Below are positions 58,429-64,000 of a DNA stretch of 64,000 bases, one piece after another. A program made the translations under genes and the position numbers. The stretch is from positions 39,923 to 103,922 of the forward strand of contig JAPPGC010000065.1 of assembly GCA_028875125.1 (NCBI GenBank), in the 5' to 3' direction. Within the stretch, counting starts at the first letter, position 1. Each line of letters starts with the position of its first letter. The notes below the pieces were generated by a model that was given only the letters and a program-made list of their open reading frames with translations, had not been told where the DNA came from and ran no database searches. The stretch is from Bacteroidota bacterium (GTDB taxonomy: Bacteria > Bacteroidota > Rhodothermia > Rhodothermales > Bin80).

Positions 58429-60018
58429 ATGAATAATCTGAATGAATTGTTGCGTACGCGGTCTCAGTATGAGTTGCTGAGAGTTGTGGAGCGAGAAGCT
58501 AAAGACCTGAAGCTCAGCGTGTACGCGGTTGGTGGATTTGTCCGGGATGCAATTCTTGGACGCCCAACGGTGGATTTGGACTTTGTGGTCTTAGGTCACG
58601 GTGAAGGTATTCGGCTTGCTCAATCGGTGAGCAGGCGGCTAAATGGTTCCATGGCCCACGTTTACCCGAAATTTGGAACAGCTGCTGTTCGATCGGGAGA
58701 TACAGTGCTGGAGTTTGTGGCTGCTCGGCAGGAGAGTTATAGAGCAGATTCTCGTAAACCAATCGTAGAAGATGGTACACTGCAGGATGATTTGCTTCGT
58801 CGGGATTTTACCATTAACACATTGGCGGTAAGTCTTACAGGGGAACTGCCATTTGGTGAGTTACTGGACCCGTTCGGTGGTCTTGTAGATTTAGATGTAG
58901 GCCGTATTCGCACACCTCGGCCGGCCGGGGCTACCTTTGCAGATGATCCGTTACGCATGACCAGGGCAGCCCGGTTTGCGGCTCAGTTGGAATTCCGCGT
59001 CAGCACGGATACTCGAAGGGCTATGCGACGGGAAGCTCGACGTATCGGTATTGTGAGTCAGGAAAGGATAACGGATGAGTTGCACAAGATTATGGAAAGC
59101 CCGACGCCTTCGCTCGGATTTCGCATTCTGGAGGAGGTAGGGCTTCTGCGCGAGATTATTCCTGAACTCAGTGCATTACGAGGCGTGGACACCGTGGCGG
59201 GGCAGCGCCATAAGGATAATTTCTTTCACACGCTGCAGGTAGTGGACAATGTGGTTGCAACGGCTCCACCGGACAAATACTGGTTGCGCTGGGCCGCGCT
59301 CTTTCACGACATTGCCAAGCCACGCACAAAACGGTTTGTGTCCGGCACGGGCTGGACTTTTCACGGGCATGAGGATCGCGGTGCCCGGATGGTTCCCAAG
59401 CTGTTCAGAAGACTGCGCTTACCATTGGATGAGCGTATGGCTTTTGTCAGAAAATTGGTGGCGCTTCATCATAGACCTGTCGCACTTGTGGATGACGAAG
59501 TGACAGATTCTGCGATCCGAAGGCTGCTATTTGATGCCGGGGAAGATATTGAAGACCTTATGACGCTGGTTCGTGCAGACATTACCTCACGCAACCCGAA
59601 TCGTGTGCAGCGTTACTTACAGGCATTCGATTCGGTAGAGAAAAAATTTGCAGAAGTCGAAGCTAAAGATCATTTGCGGAATTTTCAGCCTCCGCTGGAT
59701 GGGCAGGAGATCATGGAAGTTGTCGGGATCAAGGCGGGGGTTGCTGTTGGAGTAATCAAGGACGCAGTCCGCGAAGCAATTCTGGATGGAAAGATTCCTA
59801 ATGAACATGCTGCCGCGTTTGCTCTGATGATAGAGATCAAGGATGACGCGCTGCGTCGAGCTAAACTTTACGAAGAGGTGATATCACCGATGCGCGGGGA
59901 CGAGCGGCGCGTCGCACACGCGCTGAAGCTGGAGATCATGGGTGGGGATATCCCCGAAGACCATCAGGCTGCATTAGCCCATCTGATGGCGCTAAAATCA
60001 CGTTTACTCGTCGTCTAA
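58429..60018 (+). CDS. cca: tRNA CCA-adding nucleotidyltransferase with HD domain
   Basis: The class II nucleotidyltransferase adds or repairs the CCA end of tRNA. The head domain has YAVGGFVRDAILGR and the metal motif DLDFVV, then RRDFTINTLAVSL and DDPLRMTRAARFAAQLEF. The HD phosphohydrolase-type domain follows (HKDNFFHTLQVVDN, ALFHDIAKPRTKRF, FHGHEDRGARM). ATG at 58429 gives 529 residues; the upstream codons to 58321 are not conserved-looking. A poly(A) polymerase role is possible but less likely. Its 3' end overlaps the convergent small gene by 15 bp. Confidence 0.93.
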   Translation: MNNLNELLRTRSQYELLRVVEREAKDLKLSVYAVGGFVRDAILGRPTVDLDFVVLGHGEGIRLAQSVSRRLNGSMAHVYPKFGTAAVRSGDTVLEFVAARQESYRADSRKPIVEDGTLQDDLLRRDFTINTLAVSLTGELPFGELLDPFGGLVDLDVGRIRTPRPAGATFADDPLRMTRAARFAAQLEFRVSTDTRRAMRREARRIGIVSQERITDELHKIMESPTPSLGFRILEEVGLLREIIPELSALRGVDTVAGQRHKDNFFHTLQVVDNVVATAPPDKYWLRWAALFHDIAKPRTKRFVSGTGWTFHGHEDRGARMVPKLFRRLRLPLDERMAFVRKLVALHHRPVALVDDEVTDSAIRRLLFDAGEDIEDLMTLVRADITSRNPNRVQRYLQAFDSVEKKFAEVEAKDHLRNFQPPLDGQEIMEVVGIKAGVAVGVIKDAVREAILDGKIPNEHAAAFALMIEIKDDALRRAKLYEEVISPMRGDERRVAHALKLEIMGGDIPEDHQAALAHLMALKSRLLVV

Positions 60019-60405
60019 CGGGGCTGGACGTACATCCCAACTAAGCATTTGCTCGATCGTGGCAAAATCTTCTTCTCCGTCGGGGTCAGTGAAGGCGTAG
60101 TCGCCAAGTGTGGCCCGAGCCATAGAACTTAAGCGTCTCCACTGAAACGCTTCGTGATCTTCAAACTCATCGGGAAAGGGGCTCGGAATTTCGTAACCGG
60201 GGTGGTAGGTCTTGTAGGTTTTGTGGGCTTCATGGATGGCCGCCCGGCGCGCCCCGGGTTCTGTGACACTGGAGCCTTGCACTTCAAAGGGCGTTACGGT
60301 AATTGTTGCCGTGACCGTACCATCGTCATGCTCTTCGTATTCGGGACGCATAACCTCAAAGTCCAAGGGTTTGGGGTATGCACTCCGCTCATAAAAATCA
60401 CGCAT
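60004..60405 (-). CDS. Small acidic protein of unknown function
   Basis: A 133-residue protein rich in aspartate and glutamate, without signal peptide or membrane segment. The N-terminal RDFYERSAYPKPLDFEVM and the C-terminal DYAFTDPDGEEDFATIEQML show strongly biased composition that looks coding. No family recognised. Convergent with and overlapping cca by 15 bp. Confidence 0.55.
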   Translation of the reverse strand: MRDFYERSAYPKPLDFEVMRPEYEEHDDGTVTATITVTPFEVQGSSVTEPGARRAAIHEAHKTYKTYHPGYEIPSPFPDEFEDHEAFQWRRLSSMARATLGDYAFTDPDGEEDFATIEQMLSWDVRPAPLDDE

Positions 60406-60811
60406 TTGTTACAATAGGATATTCTCACGTAGATCTAGGTTTCCCACCGGTACCGCTCCCAAGCTTTAACTAGAACATTCAGAGCGAGGTTCAGACTTTC
60501 CACAATATTGTGGGGATACCGCGTGGATAAGTGTGTGATCCTGTGAAATAGTATTGCAATAATGGCATTTGCATCTATAGTCGACTTGGAACCCGTTCAA
60601 GTATGGTCATATCGCCCCAAAATCGTGTATAAGCTACTGGACCTGACCGGAAATTGCCGAATCAGAAAGACTTTTGATGAATTATTGATCTTATAGCTTT
60701 AATGGCATTTATTTATTACCTTTTTAATACATTGGCACGTGTAGCCCAATTCGAAATTCGCATCCGATACGATTCGCCGAGCCTTTAACCGAACTGGTAC
60801 CCCGACTCACC
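60406..60811. other. AT-rich gap upstream of nrdJ
   Basis: About 400 bp without a gene. It contains the palindrome described at 60500-60513 and, at 60730-60737, TACATTGG, a weak match to the Bacteroidota -7 element. Confidence 0.35.
60500..60530. promoter_or_regulatory. 14-bp perfect palindrome and a near-consensus DnaA box upstream of nrdJ
   Basis: CCACAATATTGTGG at 60500-60513 is a perfect palindrome. CGTGGATAA at 60522-60530 is, on the minus strand, TTATCCACG, one base from the DnaA box TTATCCACA. The palindrome resembles an NrdR box but is two bases shorter than the 16-bp consensus. They lie about 300 bp before nrdJ. Confidence 0.35.
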
Positions 60812-63778
60812 ATGAAGACTACGACTGACAAACATATTTCTCCGGCATCACCTATCAAGTCTACAAAGGGCGGCCTTTCTATCAAACGTGTTTTCTCTAC
60901 ACAGGGTGAGAATGCACTCGATTCAGTCGATTGGGAGCGTCGGGATGCGGTAATCAAGAATCCTCAGGGAGAGTCAGTGTTTGAGCAGAAAGATGTTGAA
61001 TTCCCCAAAGATTGGAGTCCCCTGGCGACAAATGTCGTGGCTTCAAAATACTTTTACGGAGACCAGACAAATGTATACCTGGATCCAGATGAAGGGGGAC
61101 GTGAGTATTCTCTGCGCCAGCTAATCCATCGCGTGACGCGCACAATCACCGATTGGGGGCATAAGCAGGGGTATTTTTCCACGCAGCAGGATGCTGATTG
61201 TTTTTACGATGAGCTCACTTGGCTTTGCGTGAATCAGCATGGGTCATTTAACTCCCCGGTATGGTTCAATGTCGGCCTACATGACTGTTATGGTATTAAG
61301 GACTCGGGGGATCGAACAATCTGGGGCTGGGATCCGACCAAGCAGGATATTGCGGATGTAGATCCATACGAGTATCCACAGGGATCGGCCTGTTTCATTA
61401 TCTCGGTTGAGGATTCAATTGATGATATCTGGAAGTTGATGAGTGAGAGTGCCCGCCTATTCAAGTTCGGTTCCGGGGTCGGTGCAGACTGGTCAACGCT
61501 CCGATCAACCCATGAGAAATTATCCGGTGGAGGTATTCCAAGTGGTCCGGTGAGCTTCATGCGCGTGCAAGACGCTACCGGAGGTACAATTAAGAGTGGG
61601 GGCAAGACACGTCGGGCTGCGATAATGCAGACGCTGAAAATCTGGCATCCAGATGTCATGGAGTTTATTGATGCCAAAAAGACGGAAGAAAAGAAAGCAT
61701 GGGCATTGATTGAACAGGGGTATGATGGGTCATTTAATGGTCCGGCCTATGGTTCTGTGGCATTTCAAAACGTGAATCAGTCTGTGCGTGTAAGCGATGA
61801 GTTTATGCGTTCGGCGGAGTCGGGTGCGCTGTTTGCGCTCCGCAAAGTGACCACGGACGAGGTTGTCACAGAGGTTGATGCCAGGATGGTTCTTGATCGT
61901 GTTGCTGATGGCACACATATCTGCGGAGACCCCGGTGTGCAGTACGAAGACACGATTCAGCGATGGCACACCTGTAAAGCGACGGGTCCCATTAACTCAA
62001 GCAATCCCTGCTCTGAGTACATGTTTCTGGATAACTCTGCGTGTAACCTGGCCAGTCTTAACCTGCGCAAGTTTCAGCAGGAAGATGGTTCATTTGATGT
62101 TGAGCGCTTCAGGGCTGCGGTTAGAATCTTCATTACCGCAATGGAAATTATCGTGGATAATGCTGGATATCCAAGTGCAAGCATTGCAAGAAACAGTCAT
62201 CTTTTCCGTCCATTGGGACTTGGCTTTGCCAATTTGGGTGCTCTCTTAATGGCTATGGGCCTGCCGTACGACAGTGATGAGGGGCGCGCAGTGGCCGGTG
62301 CGATCATGGCGATAGAGCACGCAGAAGCGTATGCCCGGAGCGCTGAAATAGCCGCTAACCCCAGAATTGGGCCATTTGAAGGCTATGAGGAAAACCGTGA
62401 GTCCATGTTGAATGTGATGCGCATGCATCGGGATGCTGCCGACGAAATTGACCAAAGTTGCCCAGACTACCTGATCAGCGCCGCCAAAGAATCCTTGGAT
62501 CGCATGGTAACTTTGGGTGAAAGTCATGGCTACCGGAATTCACAGGTGACAGTACTTGCCCCAACGGGTACCATTGCCTTTATGATGGATTGTGATACTA
62601 CTGGTATAGAGCCGGACATTGCACTGGTGAAGTACAAGTTATTGGCAGGTAAGGGGGATGGTACACTCAAGATTATCAATCACACAGTGCCTGAAGCATT
62701 GGCTCGGCTAGGTTATGACGAAGAGCAGATCGAGAGCATTCTTAATTATGTAAACGAGCATGATACCATAGAGGGGGCGCCTGATCTGGATGAGGCGCAT
62801 CTTCCTGTTTTTGATTGTGCATTCAAACCTTTCAAGGGGAAGCGAAGCGTACACTCCATGGGACATATCCGCATGATGGCGGCTTGTCAGCCGTTTGTAT
62901 CAGGTGCGATTTCCAAGACCGTGAACATGCCGGAGGAGGTTACAGTGGAGGAAATAGGTGAGGCTTACATGGAAGGTTGGCGCTTGGGTCTGAAAGCATT
63001 GGCCATTTACCGCGAGAACTCCAAGAGAAGCCAGCCCTTGTCAACCTCCAAGGGCGGAAATACTAAAGGTGCTTCCTCGGGTGACGCATTACCGGAAGTC
63101 CCGAAGGTTGTGGAAAAGACCAACGGCCGCATCGTATACAAATCCACGCGTAAGCGTCTGCCAGATGAACGGCCAGCCCTCACACACAAGTTCAGTGTTA
63201 GCGGTCACGAAGGATATTTGCATGTAGGACTGTATCCGGATACAAATCTGCCGGGTGAGATATTTATCCGGATGGCAAAAGAGGGGTCGACGATCTCGGG
63301 GCTGATGGATGCCTTTGCTACGAGTGTTTCGATTGCTCTGCAGTATGGTGTTCCCTTGGAAGATCTGTGCGCTAAATTCAGCTTTATGCGCTTTGAACCG
63401 AGTGGAATCACAAACAATCCAAGGATTCCGATGGCGGCGTCCATAATGGACTATATCTTTCGGTACTTGGCGCTGACATTCACAGAGGAGCAGGTGATGC
63501 CGGATGTCATTAAGAATGTCATTGGAGAAATAGAATCCGACATTGCGAGTCAAGAGGGTACTGAGGGGGAGCAACACGTAGCGCTTGAACTTGAATCTGT
63601 GCAGGTCAGTCCGGCCGAGACAGGAGCGACGCAGACTGCAGGAGCTGTCAGCGCAGAAGACAGCACCTACCAGCATCAAGACGATGCGCCGATATGTCCA
63701 ACCTGTGGATCAATTACTGTTCGAAGTGGGGCGTGTTACGTTTGCACACACTGCGGAAGTTCCAGCGGCTGTGGATGA
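60812..63778 (+). CDS. nrdJ: Adenosylcobalamin-dependent (class II) ribonucleotide reductase
   Basis: The enzyme reduces ribonucleotides to deoxyribonucleotides using coenzyme B12. It is 988 residues long. Active-site cysteines appear in YPQGSACFII, NPCSEYMFLDNSACNLASLNL in part, and the C-terminal redox tail. VGADWSTLRSTHEKLSGGG and ATGGTIKSGGKTRRAA are typical of NrdJ, as is LAPTGTIAFMMDCDTTGIEPD in part. The tail ends ICPTCGSITVRSGACYVC with CTHCGSSSGCG, a zinc-ribbon-like cysteine cluster. Oxygen-independent dNTP synthesis follows from the class. No cobalamin riboswitch was recognised upstream. Confidence 0.96.
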   Translation: MKTTTDKHISPASPIKSTKGGLSIKRVFSTQGENALDSVDWERRDAVIKNPQGESVFEQKDVEFPKDWSPLATNVVASKYFYGDQTNVYLDPDEGGREYSLRQLIHRVTRTITDWGHKQGYFSTQQDADCFYDELTWLCVNQHGSFNSPVWFNVGLHDCYGIKDSGDRTIWGWDPTKQDIADVDPYEYPQGSACFIISVEDSIDDIWKLMSESARLFKFGSGVGADWSTLRSTHEKLSGGGIPSGPVSFMRVQDATGGTIKSGGKTRRAAIMQTLKIWHPDVMEFIDAKKTEEKKAWALIEQGYDGSFNGPAYGSVAFQNVNQSVRVSDEFMRSAESGALFALRKVTTDEVVTEVDARMVLDRVADGTHICGDPGVQYEDTIQRWHTCKATGPINSSNPCSEYMFLDNSACNLASLNLRKFQQEDGSFDVERFRAAVRIFITAMEIIVDNAGYPSASIARNSHLFRPLGLGFANLGALLMAMGLPYDSDEGRAVAGAIMAIEHAEAYARSAEIAANPRIGPFEGYEENRESMLNVMRMHRDAADEIDQSCPDYLISAAKESLDRMVTLGESHGYRNSQVTVLAPTGTIAFMMDCDTTGIEPDIALVKYKLLAGKGDGTLKIINHTVPEALARLGYDEEQIESILNYVNEHDTIEGAPDLDEAHLPVFDCAFKPFKGKRSVHSMGHIRMMAACQPFVSGAISKTVNMPEEVTVEEIGEAYMEGWRLGLKALAIYRENSKRSQPLSTSKGGNTKGASSGDALPEVPKVVEKTNGRIVYKSTRKRLPDERPALTHKFSVSGHEGYLHVGLYPDTNLPGEIFIRMAKEGSTISGLMDAFATSVSIALQYGVPLEDLCAKFSFMRFEPSGITNNPRIPMAASIMDYIFRYLALTFTEEQVMPDVIKNVIGEIESDIASQEGTEGEQHVALELESVQVSPAETGATQTAGAVSAEDSTYQHQDDAPICPTCGSITVRSGACYVCTHCGSSSGCG

Positions 63779-64000
63779 GAAGATGCATCTAAGGATGGGG
63801 GCCGAAGACGCCTATGGTCAGGGGGCAAAAAGGAGTATAGTACGATAGCGTGCAGGGAGGATATCACGGACGACCAGGGGTGGCAAGAGTCATAGGGTCA
63901 AGGTTGATCGGTGCGGGGAGTAAGGACATCCGCTAATCGTACGTGACGCGACTTCGACATTTCCCTTCCGTCGTGTCTGACTTTTTGACCTGATCTCAGG
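63779..64000. other. Window end, no gene recognised
   Basis: The last 220 bp contain no supported gene, hairpin terminator or RNA. Confidence 0.3.

Noticed and set aside
60500..60530. Possible replication origin because of the DnaA-like box and AT-rich DNA
   Set aside because: Only one near-match box, no dnaA or other origin marker nearby; kept only as a possible regulatory site.

Overview
The window reads as bacterial chromosome from the Bacteroidota/Rhodothermota side of the tree, most likely a Rhodothermales- or Balneolales-like and probably marine bacterium (inference). The evidence is a secreted glycosidase ending in a type IX secretion sorting domain, a Bacteroidota-type promoter (TATATTTG with a TTCG element 19 nt upstream), a PKD-OmpA envelope protein, a BatA-type VWA membrane protein, a choice-of-anchor-B protein, and a dcw cluster that lacks murF. 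No rRNA, tRNA, CRISPR array or intact mobile element was found.

Layout. 1-2961: a large N6-adenine DNA methyltransferase with a possible N-terminal nuclease-like region, open at the window edge. 2976-5720: a LysM lytic transglycosylase. 5927-11496 (minus): an operon of an S9 prolyl peptidase (broken by an in-frame TAG), a D-aminoacylase-like lipoprotein and an acyl-CoA carboxylase beta subunit. 11604-14962: a secreted protein convergent with glycogen phosphorylase. 15088-17189: a two-gene unit resembling the DgcN-DgcA D-glutamate pathway. 17190-21733: accessory, gene-poor DNA with a propeller lipoprotein and a choice-of-anchor-B protein. 21823-24462: a small unknown protein, a cyclophilin lipoprotein and lysS, overlapping. 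24550-27610: queG, a PKD-OmpA protein and rpsT.

27686-42526 (minus) is a compact cell-wall and division cluster in the order mraZ-rsmH-ftsL-ftsI-murE-mraY-murD-ftsW-murG-murC-ftsQ-ftsA-ftsZ. Many of its genes overlap by ATGA or TAATG. It is preceded by a promoter whose -10 region merges with three TGGG boxes at 10-bp spacing, the expected MraZ operator. pyrG lies just upstream. These genes make the lipid-linked peptidoglycan precursor (MurE, MurD, MurC, MraY, MurG) and build the divisome (FtsL, FtsI, FtsW, FtsQ, FtsA, FtsZ).

44469-54328 (minus) carries a SAM methyltransferase, a family-2 glycosyltransferase directly behind gyrB, hflX behind a VWA/BatA-like gene, an FmdB-like protein and a class C beta-lactamase-fold lipoprotein. 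54404-63778 (mostly plus) carries a 2Fe-2S ferredoxin with clear promoter and terminator, a spondin-N/GH5/CBM/T9SS secreted glycosidase, a decayed gene-poor stretch, a CCA-adding enzyme, a small acidic unknown protein and the B12-dependent ribonucleotide reductase nrdJ.

Most of the window is housekeeping. The points most worth a second look are the TAG-split peptidase, the D-glutamate gene pair, the spondin-GH5 fusion, the single-chain methyltransferase, the duplicated N-terminal domain of the transglycosylase, and several unexplained intergenic repeats.
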